Assembly (NCBI RefSeq): GCF_000515415.1
Contig: NZ_KI911783.1
Coordinates: 5,131,731 to 5,195,730, forward strand
DNA: 64,000 nucleotides
Origin: Bradyrhizobium sp. WSM1417
GTDB lineage: Bacteria; Pseudomonadota; Alphaproteobacteria; Rhizobiales; Xanthobacteraceae
Direction: 5' to 3'
Part shown: in pieces, positions 14,243 through 22,834 of the stretch
Layout of the letters: every line of letters begins with the position of its first letter
How positions within the stretch are numbered: the stretch's first letter is position 1
Position numbers and translations under genes: made by a program
Notes under the pieces: generated by a model
The model's input: the letters and a program-made list of their open reading frames with translations, nothing else
Databases searched by the model: none
Told to the model about the DNA's origin: nothing

Positions 14243-15064
14243 ATGTCGGACATCTTGACCAAGATCGAAACCTACAAGCGCGAGGAAATCGCGGCGGCCA
14301 AGCGCGCGCAGCCGCTGTCGGCGGTAGAGGCGAAGGCCAAGGCGCAAGCAGCACCGCGCGGCTTCCTCCGCGCGATCGAGGCCAAGCACGCCGATGGCGA
14401 CTACGCGCTGATCGCGGAGGTCAAGAAGGCCTCGCCCTCAAAGGGCCTGATCCGCGCCGATTTCGATCCGCCGCTGCTCGCAAGGGCTTATGAGGCCGGC
14501 GGTGCTGCCTGCCTGTCGGTGCTGACGGACACGCCCTCGTTCGAGGGCCATCTCGACTTCATGGTGGCGGCCCGCGCGGCAACGTCACTGCCGGTGCTGC
14601 GCAAGGATTTCATGTTCGAGACCTATCAGGTGGCGGAGGCCCGCGCGCACGGCGCCGACTGCATCCTGATCATCATGGCGGCGCTCGATGACGCCACGGC
14701 AAAAGAGCTCGAGGATGCCGCCATCGCCTATGGCATGGACGTGCTGATCGAGATTCACGACCGCGCCGAGCTTGACCGCGCGCTGAAGCTGCGTTCGCCG
14801 ATGATCGGCGTCAACAATCGCAATTTACGCACCTTCGAAACCACGCTTGCGACCAGCGAAACATTGGCGCCGCTGATCCCCCGGGATCGGCTGATGGTCG
14901 GCGAGAGCGGCATCTTCACGCCCGCCGATCTCGCCCGGCTCGAGCGCGTCGGCATGTCGACCTTCCTGGTCGGCGAGAGCCTGATGCGGCAAGCCGACGT
15001 TACCGCTGCGACGCGTACACTGCTGGCGCGCGAGACGACGGCGCGCGCGACGGGCACGCGCTGA
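14243..15064 (+). CDS. trpC: Indole-3-glycerol-phosphate synthase
   Basis: Ring-closure step of tryptophan biosynthesis. The 273-aa TIM barrel shows [17 protein letters not shown] near residue 55, containing the catalytic lysine and the Ser-Pro-Ser block, the [13 protein letters not shown] motif near residue 115, [12 protein letters not shown] near residue 190 and [11 protein letters not shown] near residue 222. The C-terminal tail is slightly extended and arginine/alanine rich. It is followed after one base by moaC, so translation is probably coupled. Confidence 0.97.
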   Translation: MSDILTKIETYKREEIAAAKRAQPLSAVEAKAKAQAAPRGFLRAIEAKHADGDYALIAEVKKASPSKGLIRADFDPPLLARAYEAGGAACLSVLTDTPSFEGHLDFMVAARAATSLPVLRKDFMFETYQVAEARAHGADCILIIMAALDDATAKELEDAAIAYGMDVLIEIHDRAELDRALKLRSPMIGVNNRNLRTFETTLATSETLAPLIPRDRLMVGESGIFTPADLARLERVGMSTFLVGESLMRQADVTAATRTLLARETTARATGTR

Positions 15065-15065
15065 T

Positions 15066-15602
15066 ATGGCCCGCAAGCCGACCGCGACGAAACCAGCCAA
15101 GTCCGAGTCCAAGACCAAGACCAAGACCGGCCCTGCCCTCACCCATATCGGCGCCTCCGGCGAGGCGCGGATGGTTGACGTGTCGGACAAGCCTGCGAGC
15201 GAGCGGCTCGCGGTCGCGGAAGGACGCGTCGTCATGACCAGGGCGACGCTTGACCTGATCGTGTCCGGCAACGCCAAGAAGGGCGACGTGCTCGGCACCG
15301 CCCGCATCGCAGGCATCATGGCCGCCAAGCGTACCTCGGAGCTGATCCCGCTCTGCCATCCGCTCGCGCTGTCGAAGGTGACGGTCGAGATCGAGCCCGA
15401 CGCAACGCTGCCGGGCTGCCTCGTCCGCGCCAGCGTGAAGGTCACGGGCCCAACCGGCGTCGAGATGGAAGCGCTCACCGCGGTCTCGGTCGCCTGCCTC
15501 ACCATCTACGACATGATCAAGGCGGTGGAACGCGGCGTGCGCATCGAAGGCATCCACGTGGTCGAGAAGCTCGGCGGCAAGTCCGGACATTACCGCGTCT
15601 GA
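15066..15602 (+). CDS. moaC: Cyclic pyranopterin monophosphate synthase
   Basis: Converts the MoaA product to cyclic pyranopterin monophosphate in molybdenum-cofactor synthesis. The core (from about residue 24, [18 protein letters not shown]) has the MoaC hallmarks [27 protein letters not shown] segment near residue 80 and [13 protein letters not shown] near residue 135, with [11 protein letters not shown] at the end. The first 20 residues are a lysine/threonine-rich extension not needed for the fold. In relatives moeA usually follows directly; here moeA lies about 7 kb further on. Confidence 0.96.
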   Translation: MARKPTATKPAKSESKTKTKTGPALTHIGASGEARMVDVSDKPASERLAVAEGRVVMTRATLDLIVSGNAKKGDVLGTARIAGIMAAKRTSELIPLCHPLALSKVTVEIEPDATLPGCLVRASVKVTGPTGVEMEALTAVSVACLTIYDMIKAVERGVRIEGIHVVEKLGGKSGHYRV

Positions 15603-15611
15603 TTGCCGCTG

Positions 15612-15755
15612 CTACTTCAGCGAAGCGCTGATCGACCCGAATTTTGAATTGAGCTTGCCGCCCAGGCCGTTCACCACGGTGATGATCGCAAGCGCGATGC
15701 CGGCGGCGATCAGGCCATACTCGATCGCATATTGATTGCTTTTGTGAGCGCCTGT
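15612..15755 (-). pseudogene. 5'-truncated Flp/Fap-type IVb pilin remnant
   Basis: The minus strand encodes YAIEYGLIAAGIALAIITVV followed by NGLGGKLNSKFGSISASLK and a stop at 15612, the highly conserved hydrophobic helix and tail of Flp pilins (Tad system). The usual leader (MKNLVSRF...ESGAT), including the prepilin-peptidase cleavage site, is missing: only HKSNQ and an in-frame TGA precede it, with no start codon. This is therefore a decapitated copy, not a working pilin gene. No Tad machinery is in the window. Confidence 0.75.
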
Positions 15756-15824
15756 TCACGGCGCATTAACCCAGCTTGCTAACTTCGCCTCCACTCCGTT
15801 CCCGTAAACCAACGGATGTTTTCG

Positions 15825-15841
15825 GGGTCAAGAATTGACCC
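15825..15841. promoter_or_regulatory. Perfect inverted repeat upstream of the GGDEF-EAL gene
   Basis: GGGTCAA at 15825-15831 and its complement TTGACCC at 15835-15841, with GAA between, centred about 35 bp before the preferred start codon. The size and position fit a dimeric repressor site, or the second arm could serve as part of a -35 box (TTGACC). No regulator is assigned. Confidence 0.35.
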
Positions 15842-15867
15842 TGACGTGTGCACGACAACGATCGATC

Positions 15868-18600
15868 ATGATGACGGGATTCGGCAGTCGCCTTTTTGAC
15901 CAGGCCTTCGTGCGCAGCGGACCGATCCGCTGGCTGGTGGTGGGCGGCACGCTGCTGATCGCTGCGATTGCCGTCGGCGCGACGCTGATGGCGCAGAATT
16001 TCCGCGAACGTGCGCTGCGCAGTTCCGGCCGCGAGCTGGAAAACACCGTGCTGATGCTGGCCCATCATTTCGACCAGCAATTGCAGGATTTCGCGGTCAT
16101 CCAGAAGGATTTCGTCGACTACGTCCGCGCGAGCGGCATCACCAGTGCGGCGGACTATCGCAAGCGCCTCTCCGGCCAGGACCTCCACCGGATGTTGCGC
16201 TCGAAGATCGAGGCACTGCCCTACATAGGCGGCGTCAATATCATCGATGCCGAAGGCAATCTGATCAATTCGTCGACGGCATGGCCGGCTCCGAACGTGA
16301 ACGTTGCCGATCGCGCCTATTTCCAGACCTTCCGGTACGATCCCGACGCTCCCGACGTCCTGATCGAGCCACTTTACAGTCGCATCTCCGGCGCCTGGAC
16401 TATCCTGATCGTGCGCAAGATCGTCGCACCGAACGGCGAATTCATGGGTGCGGTCGGACGCGGCATCGAGCCGGCAAATTTCGAAAAATTCTTCGAGTCA
16501 GCCGTGCTCGGCGAAAGCACGACGATCTCGATGCTGCACCGGGACGGCACGATGCTCGCCCGTTATCCCCATTCCAGCGAATTGATGGGACGGAATTTCA
16601 AGAACGGTCCGTTCGCGCATCAACGGGTTTTCGGGCTCGACCATTTTACCGGCCGCTTCATGAGCCCCGTCGACGGCGAGGACCGGCTGATTTCCTCACA
16701 CGCCCTGCCTCACTTCCCGATCCTGATGATGGCCACCACGACGCGCGCGACGGCCCTGACGGACTGGCGCGAGCAGATCGGCATCCTGATCTCAGTCGCC
16801 GCCTCTTCCGCGCTCGCCATCGCGGGCGTGCTGATCGCGATCGTACGCAAGCTCCTGGAGCAGCATCGTCTTTCGCGGGAACGGCTGACGCTGGAGAAGC
16901 AGCGTCTCGACCGCGCTGTCAACAACATGACCCAGGGTCTGCTGCTGTTCGACGCCTCGCAGCAGCTCGTGATCTGCAATCAGCGCTACATCGAGATGTA
17001 CGGGCTGTCGGCCGAAGTCGTGAGACCCGGCTGCAGCTTTCACGATATCATCGCGCATCGCAGAGCCACCGGCTCGTTCACCGGCGATGTGGACCAATAT
17101 GTCGCGCGGGTCCTGCGTGACATCCATGTGCGCAATTCCATGGTGGTCGAGACCTCCGACGGTCGCTCGATCCAGATCGTCAACGAACCGCTCACGGACG
17201 GCGGCTGGGTGGCGACGCATGAGGACATCACGGAGCGCCGGCGTATCGAGGAGCGCATCACCCATCTCGCTCACTACGACGCGCTGACCGACCTGCCCAA
17301 CCGCACCCTGTTCCACGAGCATCTGCGTCAGGAACTCGATCTAGTCGCCGGCGGCGAACAACTCGCGGTGCACTACATTGACATCGACGAATTCAAAGGC
17401 GTCAACGACGCGCTCGGGCATCTCGTCGGCGACGAACTCCTGAAGTCGGTCGCACAGAGCCTCCGCCGGTGTGCGGGTCCGGCGGACTTCGTGGCGCGCC
17501 TCGGCGGCGACGAATTTGCCATCGTCCAGAGCGCGGTGACATCGCTGGATCAGGTCAACGAGCTCGTCGCGCGGGTATTCGAGGCTATCCGCGCGCCGTT
17601 CGACTGCATGGGACATCATCTTGCCACTGACGCCAGCATCGGCATCGCGCTGGCGCCGCAACATGGAACGGCGCTGGACCAGATCCTGAAGAACGCGGAT
17701 ATGGCGATGTACGCCGCCAAAGCGGCAGGGCGCCGCACCTATCGCTTTTTCGAGCCGGACATGGACGCCAAGATCCACGAGCGGCGGCAGCTCGAGATCG
17801 ATCTGCGCCACGCCATCGCCCAAGGCGGGCGCGAAGGCGGCCTCGAAGTTTATTACCAGCCATGCCTCAGCCTTAAGGACGACCGCATCACCGGCTGCGA
17901 GGCGCTGGTGCGCTGGCGCCATCCCGAACGCGGCATGGTCTCGCCGGCCGAGTTCATTCCGATCGCCGAGGACACCGGCCTGATCAACGAGATCGGCGAA
18001 TGGGTGCTGGCGACCGCCTGCCGGGACGCGGCGAACTGGCCCGACGACATTCGCCTCGCTGTCAACGTCTCGCCGGTCCAGTTCAAGAGCGGCACGCTGG
18101 CGCTGAAAATCATGGCGGCGCTTGCCGCCTCCAATTTGCCGGCGAGCCGGCTCGAGCTCGAGATCACCGAGGCGGTGCTGATCCGCGACGACGACACGGC
18201 GCTTGCGATCCTGCATCAACTCCGCGCCATCGGCGTCCGCATCGCGCTGGACGATTTCGGCACCGGCTACTCCTCGCTGAGCTATCTGCACCGCTTCCCG
18301 TTCGACAAGATCAAGATCGACCGCTGCTTCGTCAACGACATCGCCGGCCCCGACGGCTCCGCCAGCATCGTGCAGGCCGTCGTCAATCTCGCGGCCGCCC
18401 GCCGCATGACCACCACGGCCGAGGGCGTCGAGACCGAGGAGCAGCAGCGGCTGCTGCGCGCACTCGGCTGCTCCGAGATGCAGGGCTATCTGTTCAGCGC
18501 CGCAAAGCCCGCCGACAAGGTGCTGGAGCTGTTCGCAGCTCATCGCAGCCGTCTCGCCCAGCGCAATGGCAACGAAGGCCGCCGCCGCGAGGCAAGCTAG
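15868..18600 (+). CDS. Membrane-bound Cache-PAS-GGDEF-EAL cyclic-di-GMP signalling protein
   Basis: A 910-aa protein (ATG 15868; a TTG 33 bases earlier is possible). Order: membrane segment about residues 22-43, periplasmic dCache-like sensor to about 295, second membrane segment about 300-325, PAS domain about 345-455, GGDEF about 465-625, EAL about 640-890. The cyclase motif LGGDEF is intact, but the inhibitory RxxD site is not seen (GPAD occupies its place). The EAL module has EALVRW, NVSPVQF, ELEITE, DDFGTGYSS, KIKID, AEGVETEEQ and MQGYLFS, so phosphodiesterase activity is expected. Ligand unknown. Confidence 0.93.
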   Translation: MMTGFGSRLFDQAFVRSGPIRWLVVGGTLLIAAIAVGATLMAQNFRERALRSSGRELENTVLMLAHHFDQQLQDFAVIQKDFVDYVRASGITSAADYRKRLSGQDLHRMLRSKIEALPYIGGVNIIDAEGNLINSSTAWPAPNVNVADRAYFQTFRYDPDAPDVLIEPLYSRISGAWTILIVRKIVAPNGEFMGAVGRGIEPANFEKFFESAVLGESTTISMLHRDGTMLARYPHSSELMGRNFKNGPFAHQRVFGLDHFTGRFMSPVDGEDRLISSHALPHFPILMMATTTRATALTDWREQIGILISVAASSALAIAGVLIAIVRKLLEQHRLSRERLTLEKQRLDRAVNNMTQGLLLFDASQQLVICNQRYIEMYGLSAEVVRPGCSFHDIIAHRRATGSFTGDVDQYVARVLRDIHVRNSMVVETSDGRSIQIVNEPLTDGGWVATHEDITERRRIEERITHLAHYDALTDLPNRTLFHEHLRQELDLVAGGEQLAVHYIDIDEFKGVNDALGHLVGDELLKSVAQSLRRCAGPADFVARLGGDEFAIVQSAVTSLDQVNELVARVFEAIRAPFDCMGHHLATDASIGIALAPQHGTALDQILKNADMAMYAAKAAGRRTYRFFEPDMDAKIHERRQLEIDLRHAIAQGGREGGLEVYYQPCLSLKDDRITGCEALVRWRHPERGMVSPAEFIPIAEDTGLINEIGEWVLATACRDAANWPDDIRLAVNVSPVQFKSGTLALKIMAALAASNLPASRLELEITEAVLIRDDDTALAILHQLRAIGVRIALDDFGTGYSSLSYLHRFPFDKIKIDRCFVNDIAGPDGSASIVQAVVNLAAARRMTTTAEGVETEEQQRLLRALGCSEMQGYLFSAAKPADKVLELFAAHRSRLAQRNGNEGRRREAS

Positions 18601-18628
18601 GGCCAGGATCCGCCCGCCCAGCTTGACG

Positions 18629-18751
18629 GTGAGATCAGACCAAAGTGTCCATCCCGGCGACGAGGTGCTGGTCGAGCGCGACCGCGCCCGCCGCTGGGCC
18701 GAGCGCGACGGCTGCTACGAGGCCACCTTCGCGGCCATGAACCCGAGCTGA
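18629..18751 (+). CDS. Small hypothetical protein
   Basis: A 40-residue reading frame from a GTG (18629; a TTG two codons earlier is an alternative), beginning MRSDQSVHPGDEVLVERDR and ending ATFAAMNPS. It is charged and has no membrane segment. It sits between the GGDEF-EAL stop and the shared terminator hairpin. I do not recognise it; it may be a genuine small gene or chance. Confidence 0.3.
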   Translation: MRSDQSVHPGDEVLVERDRARRWAERDGCYEATFAAMNPS

Positions 18752-18769
18752 CGCAGCATCCCGAAACAA

Positions 18770-18805
18770 GATCGCCCGGGAACGGCTATCCGCTCCCGGG
18801 CGATC
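18770..18805. terminator. Bidirectional hairpin terminator between GGDEF-EAL and ctpA
   Basis: GATCGCCCGGGA (18770-18781) pairs perfectly with TCCCGGGCGATC (18794-18805) around a 12-nt loop, 22 bp beyond the ctpA stop and just after the last plus-strand frame. T-runs are weak on both sides, but the 12-bp GC-rich stem between convergent genes fits a terminator. Confidence 0.65.
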
Positions 18806-18827
18806 AATACCTTACCGTCGCGAGCGC

Positions 18828-20165
18828 CTAGTTCGGCACCGCAGCCTTCGGCGCCGGCTTGGCGGCGACCGCATTTCCGGTTTGGCCGTGCAGGAAGTCG
18901 TAGGCCGTATGCAGGGCCTTGTCGTCTTTCGCTTCCGGCGGGACATAGGACTGCGACCCGGTCTGCTCGGTGCCATCGGCCGCCTGGAGATGGCCGCGCA
19001 TCTGGGACTCCGCCATGGTGTCCATCCGGCCCTTCAGCTCGGGCGGCACGTCCTGGAGGATTTCGATGTCGGGCGCGATGCCCTGGGCCTGGATCGAGCG
19101 GCCCGAGGGCGTGTAGTAGCGCGCCGTGGTCAGCGCCAGCGCGCCGTTGCCGGTGCCGAGCGGAATGATGGTCTGCACCGAGCCCTTCCCGAACGAGCGG
19201 GTGCCGATCAGCGTCGCGCGCTTGTGGTCATGCAGCGCGCCGGCCACGATCTCAGAGGCCGAGGCCGAGCCGCCATTGACGAGAACCACCAGCGGCTTGC
19301 CCTTGGTGAGGTCGCCACCACGCGCGGTGAAGCGCTGGGTCTCTTCCGGATTGCGGCCGCGGGTCGAGACGACCTCGCCACGCTGCAGGAACGCGCTCGA
19401 CACCGACACGGCCTGGTCGAGCAATCCGCCCGGATTGTTGCGAAGGTCCATCACGTAGCCGACCAGCTTCTCCGGCGGAACGTCCTTGGAGATCGATGCG
19501 ATCGCCTTCTTCAGGCCATCGGTGGTCTGCTCGTTGAACGAGGTGACGCGGATATAGCCGATATCGCCGTTCTCGACATGGAAGCGCACGGGGCGCACAT
19601 GGATGATCTCGCGCTTGATCGCGACGTCGAGCGGGGCGTCGGCCCCCTTGCGCACGATCGTGAGCTTGGTCTGGGTCTCGACCGGCCCCTTCATCTTGTT
19701 GACGGCCTGCTCGAGCGTCATGCCCTGCACGGCATCGCCGTCGATCTTGCTGATCAGGTCGCCCGACATGATGCCGGCCTTGGAGGCCGGCGTGTCGTCG
19801 ATCGGCGAGACGACCTTGACCAGCCCCTCCTCCATCGTGACCTCGATGCCGAGCCCGCCGAACTCGCCGGAGGTGGTCTCCTGCATCTCGGTCCAGGCCT
19901 TGTCGTTCATGTAGCGCGAGTGCGGATCGAGCGAGGTCACCATGCCGGTGATCGCGCCTTCGATCAGCTTGGCATTGTCCGGCTTCTCGACGTAGCTCGC
20001 CTTCACCCGCTCGAACACTTCGCCGAACAAATTGAGCTTGGAATAGGCGTCATCCGCGCTCGCTGCCGCCCGTGCCGCCCACACGCCGCCGTGCGGACTG
20101 GCTACCAGAAGGGTCAGACACGCTCCGGTGAGCGCGCCCAGTGGAAACAGCAGGGTTTTCCGCAT
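18828..20165 (-). CDS. ctpA: Carboxyl-terminal processing protease (S41 family)
   Basis: Periplasmic serine protease that trims or degrades exported proteins. The 445-aa protein starts MRKTLLFPLGALTGACLTLL, a signal peptide/anchor, followed by the N-terminal helix region (FERVKASYVEKPD), a PDZ domain about residues 95-165 (EGLVKVVSPIDDTPASKAGI) and the S41 catalytic core with the nucleophile in NGGSASASEIVAGAL near residue 310 and the general-base lysine in RSFGKGSVQT near residue 335. An upstream TTG in frame would add 34 residues without family similarity, so the ATG at 20165 is preferred. The C-terminal tail is alanine/proline rich. Confidence 0.95.
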   Translation of the reverse strand: MRKTLLFPLGALTGACLTLLVASPHGGVWAARAAASADDAYSKLNLFGEVFERVKASYVEKPDNAKLIEGAITGMVTSLDPHSRYMNDKAWTEMQETTSGEFGGLGIEVTMEEGLVKVVSPIDDTPASKAGIMSGDLISKIDGDAVQGMTLEQAVNKMKGPVETQTKLTIVRKGADAPLDVAIKREIIHVRPVRFHVENGDIGYIRVTSFNEQTTDGLKKAIASISKDVPPEKLVGYVMDLRNNPGGLLDQAVSVSSAFLQRGEVVSTRGRNPEETQRFTARGGDLTKGKPLVVLVNGGSASASEIVAGALHDHKRATLIGTRSFGKGSVQTIIPLGTGNGALALTTARYYTPSGRSIQAQGIAPDIEILQDVPPELKGRMDTMAESQMRGHLQAADGTEQTGSQSYVPPEAKDDKALHTAYDFLHGQTGNAVAAKPAPKAAVPN

Positions 20166-20471
20166 GGATAGGCTGGCCTTTTTGCTTCGCGGTTCGGTGG
20201 GGCTGGAGAGCCGCCATGCAAATGGCGATCCAGCCTGCTTCTCACAATACCATTCTGGTTTCTTCAAGGCCGGGATGCCACGCCGGCGGGTACACCGTAA
20301 AAATCGCTTCGTCCGGACCTAAACTTTCGGCAACGTTGCAGGACCCGGTTCGTGCGCAGCGGGGGTCGGCCGGCCGGCCCACGCCTCGCAGCCATGCCAT
20401 TTTAGGATGGTTTTGGCGCCCCGGACGGGTTAGGCGATGAGGGAAGGCTTCAAATTCTCGGGAGGATAACA
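20166..20471. other. Divergent intergenic region ctpA / alpha-hydroxyacid dehydrogenase
   Basis: Three hundred bases without a supportable gene. It must hold the promoters of both neighbours; a good GGAGG Shine-Dalgarno at about 20460 serves the downstream gene. I see no convincing -35/-10 pair or operator. Confidence 0.5.
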
Positions 20472-21605
20472 ATGAACGAAGCACCCCGCATCCAACCGGA
20501 CAGGAACGTCGAGCTCGGCGCCAGCACCGAGCCGTTCCAGAATCTGCATGAATTCATCCGGAAAGCCCGCGCCAACCTCAACCAGAATGCCTGGGATTAT
20601 ATCGTCGGCGCGGCCGAGACCGAGACCACGATGCGTCGCAACCGCATGGCGCTGGACGAGATCGCCTTCCGCCCGCGCGTGCTGCGCGATGTCCGCAAGG
20701 TCACCGGCGCGGTCGAGCAGTTCGGCCGCAAGATGCGCCTGCCGGTGGTGCTCGCTCCCGTCGGCGCGCTCGAGATCTTCGACCCGGATGGTGCCGCGAG
20801 CGTGGCACGCGCCTGCGGCACTTTCGGTGCGGCGCACATGCTCAGTTCGGTGTCCGAGCCCGGCCTCGAGAAGACCGCCGAAGCTGCACCCGACGCGCTG
20901 CGCCTTTACCAGCTCTACGTGCGCGGCGACGACGCCTTCGTCGCCGACGTCGTCAGCCGGGCCGAGAAGAACGCCTATGCCGCCTTCTGCCTGACCGTCG
21001 ATACCGCTCATTACAGCCGCCGCGAACGTGATATCGCCAAGCGATACGTTCGCGAGAGCCGCCTGCGCGCCACCGGCGGCGATTACCAGAAGGGTCTGGA
21101 GTGGCGGACGGTGAAGATGATCAAGGACAAGTTCAAGATCCCGCTGATCCTCAAGGGCATCGCGACGCCAGAGGACGCGCTGATCGCGATCGATCACGGC
21201 GTCGAATGGATCTACGTCTCCAACCACGGCGGCCGTCAGCTCGATCATGGTCGCGGCGCCATGCACGTGCTGCCCGAGATCGTCGAGGCCGTGAACGGCC
21301 GCGCCAAGATCATGGTCGATGGCGGCGTCTGTCGCGGCACCGACATCGTCAAGGCGATCGCGGCGGGCGCCGACCTCGTCGGCATCGGCCGGCTGCAATG
21401 CTGGGCGCTGGCGGCGGCCGGCGAAGCCGGGGTGGCCCGCATGCTGGAGCTGCTCGAGGACGAAGTGCTGCGCTGCCTCGGCCTCCTGGGTGCGACCTCG
21501 TTCGCCGAGGTTAACAAATCCTGCCTGCACCAGGCGACCGCAACCAACGCGCCGAGCGTGTTCAGCGCGTTTCCGCTGTTCGACCACGAGCCATATCGAT
21601 ACTGA
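20472..21605 (+). CDS. FMN-dependent alpha-hydroxyacid dehydrogenase (L-lactate dehydrogenase-like)
   Basis: A 377-aa flavoenzyme of the glycolate oxidase / lactate dehydrogenase (LldD) family. Seen: DYIVGAAETETTMRRNR near residue 40, VLAPVGALEIFDPDG near residue 95, the substrate tyrosine in LYQLYVRGDD near residue 142, LTVDTAHYSRRERD near residue 175, the active-site block SNHGGRQLDHGRGA near residue 250, and the FMN phosphate loop IMVDGGVCRGTDIVKAI near residue 280. The extended insertion of membrane-bound LldD is not evident. Substrate could be lactate, glycolate or another 2-hydroxyacid. It is followed eight bases later by a HAD phosphatase, suggesting an operon. Confidence 0.88.
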   Translation: MNEAPRIQPDRNVELGASTEPFQNLHEFIRKARANLNQNAWDYIVGAAETETTMRRNRMALDEIAFRPRVLRDVRKVTGAVEQFGRKMRLPVVLAPVGALEIFDPDGAASVARACGTFGAAHMLSSVSEPGLEKTAEAAPDALRLYQLYVRGDDAFVADVVSRAEKNAYAAFCLTVDTAHYSRRERDIAKRYVRESRLRATGGDYQKGLEWRTVKMIKDKFKIPLILKGIATPEDALIAIDHGVEWIYVSNHGGRQLDHGRGAMHVLPEIVEAVNGRAKIMVDGGVCRGTDIVKAIAAGADLVGIGRLQCWALAAAGEAGVARMLELLEDEVLRCLGLLGATSFAEVNKSCLHQATATNAPSVFSAFPLFDHEPYRY

Positions 21606-21613
21606 GCGAAAGG

Positions 21614-22246
21614 ATGCAGGTGACACCGCTCTCTCCCGGCAGCGCGGATGCGCTTCTGTTCGATCTCGGCCGCGTCGTGCTCGATATCGATTTCTCCAAG
21701 GCGATCGCCTGCTGGGCGGGACATGCCGGCTGCCAGCCCGAATCCATCGTCGCGCGCTATGTGCGCGACAGCGAAGCCTATCGGTTGCACGAGATGGGGA
21801 AGATCAGCGATGAGGATTATTTCGCCTCATTGCGAGCATCGCTCGGAATCGGCATTTCGGACGCGCAGTTCCTGGAAGGCTGGAACGCGATCTTCGCCGG
21901 CGAAATGCCTGACGTCGCCGAGCTGCTGCCGCGGGCAGCGAAGCAGATGCCGCTCTACGCTTTCTCCAATACCAACCGGCCGCACGTGGACCATTTCTCG
22001 CGGGAATATGCCGACCTCCTCGGCCATTTCCGCGAGCTGTATTTGTCGTCCAGCATTGGCCTGCGCAAACCGGATGCGGAGGCCTTCGACCACGTCGTTG
22101 GGGCGATCGGTGTACCCGCCCGGCGCATCGTGTTCTTCGACGATCTTGCCGAAAATATCGAGGGAGCGCGCGCGCGCGGCTTGACGGCGGTGCATGTGAC
22201 CTCGCCACGTGACGTCGGGAACGCATTGAAGGCATTGGGCATCTGA
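21614..22246 (+). CDS. HAD-superfamily phosphatase (YihX/glucose-1-phosphatase-like)
   Basis: A 210-aa HAD-IA hydrolase. The nucleophile motif reads LLFDLGRVVLDIDF, with glycine replacing the second aspartate of the DxD motif, as in YihX-type sugar phosphatases; motif II is YAFSNTNRPH, the lysine lies in SIGLRKPDAEAF, and motif IV is VFFDDLAENIEGA. A helical cap (about residues 25-90) is present. Eight bases separate it from the FMN dehydrogenase, so the two are probably cotranscribed. The natural substrate is unknown; the missing second aspartate may limit or redirect catalysis. Confidence 0.85.
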   Translation: MQVTPLSPGSADALLFDLGRVVLDIDFSKAIACWAGHAGCQPESIVARYVRDSEAYRLHEMGKISDEDYFASLRASLGIGISDAQFLEGWNAIFAGEMPDVAELLPRAAKQMPLYAFSNTNRPHVDHFSREYADLLGHFRELYLSSSIGLRKPDAEAFDHVVGAIGVPARRIVFFDDLAENIEGARARGLTAVHVTSPRDVGNALKALGI

Positions 22247-22293
22247 CGACGAGGCGTCGTCGCGAAACCCTTGGAGGCACGGCCCAACGGGAA

Positions 22294-22387
22294 CAATTTT
22301 GAAAAAAATTGAGGAACCCAATCACTTTGTGCATTTTTATACAGAGTTCCCGGAACGGAATACCGCCTTCCGGACTCTTAGAGTCCG
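22294..22387. repeat. Two inverted repeats downstream of the HAD gene
   Basis: An AT-rich hairpin (CAATTTT at 22294-22300, AAAATTG at 22305-22311) and a GC-richer one (CGGACTC at 22371-22377, GAGTCCG at 22381-22387). The first could end the dehydrogenase/phosphatase transcript; the second lies 30 bases before the small gene at 22417 and could be an operator or leader hairpin. Confidence 0.4.
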
Positions 22388-22416
22388 TTGGGACTTCTAC
22401 GGACGGATGCATCATC

Positions 22417-22608
22417 GTGCTGGGCAAAACCTACCTCACCAAGCAGGCCTCTCTTCTTCTTGAATTCGCGAGGACAACTTCAGATTCGGACCTTTCCGCC
22501 AAGCTTGTGAGCAAGGCCGCCGACCTGAAATCCCAGGCCGATCCGCTGCCCGATAAGGATCAGGGACCCAAGGCGCCCGACGTAACTCCCGGGCAGCCAG
22601 GGAGCTGA
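22417..22608 (+). CDS. Small hypothetical protein
   Basis: A 63-aa frame from a GTG at 22417: MLGKTYLTKQASLLLEFART then a short helical, serine/lysine-rich stretch and a proline-rich tail (DQGPKAPDVTPGQPGS). It looks like a soluble helical peptide with a disordered C-terminus. Similar short proteins are, from memory, common in bradyrhizobia, but I cannot assign a family. The start is uncertain because the frame is open further upstream. Confidence 0.45.
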   Translation: MLGKTYLTKQASLLLEFARTTSDSDLSAKLVSKAADLKSQADPLPDKDQGPKAPDVTPGQPGS

Positions 22609-22834
22609 TCGATCCAGGCCCGGGGCGCTCGTCGTTCTCGCCCTTCCATGACCAGTCTCCTGCCGATCTGTCGGGCTCTTCGGATCATGCCACGACGCGC
22701 GTAATCCTGCCTTCCGGAACTATGTGAAGCGGCGGGATGACTGCGCGCGCTCAGCCGTTTTTGCCTCTGCGCCCGCGCTCGGCTAGAAGACGTGCGGAAC
22801 ATTCGCCCGAACGTGCCGAGCAGGAGTTTTCGCC

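Noticed and set aside
15760..15780. Possible CtrA site (TTAA-N7-TTAA) upstream of the GGDEF-EAL gene
   Set aside because: Only the first half matches; the second half reads GCTAAC at the wrong spacing.
22290..22390. Possible EcfG-type (general stress) promoter suggested by several GGAAC motifs
   Set aside because: None of the GGAAC boxes has CGTT at the required 16-18 bp spacing.
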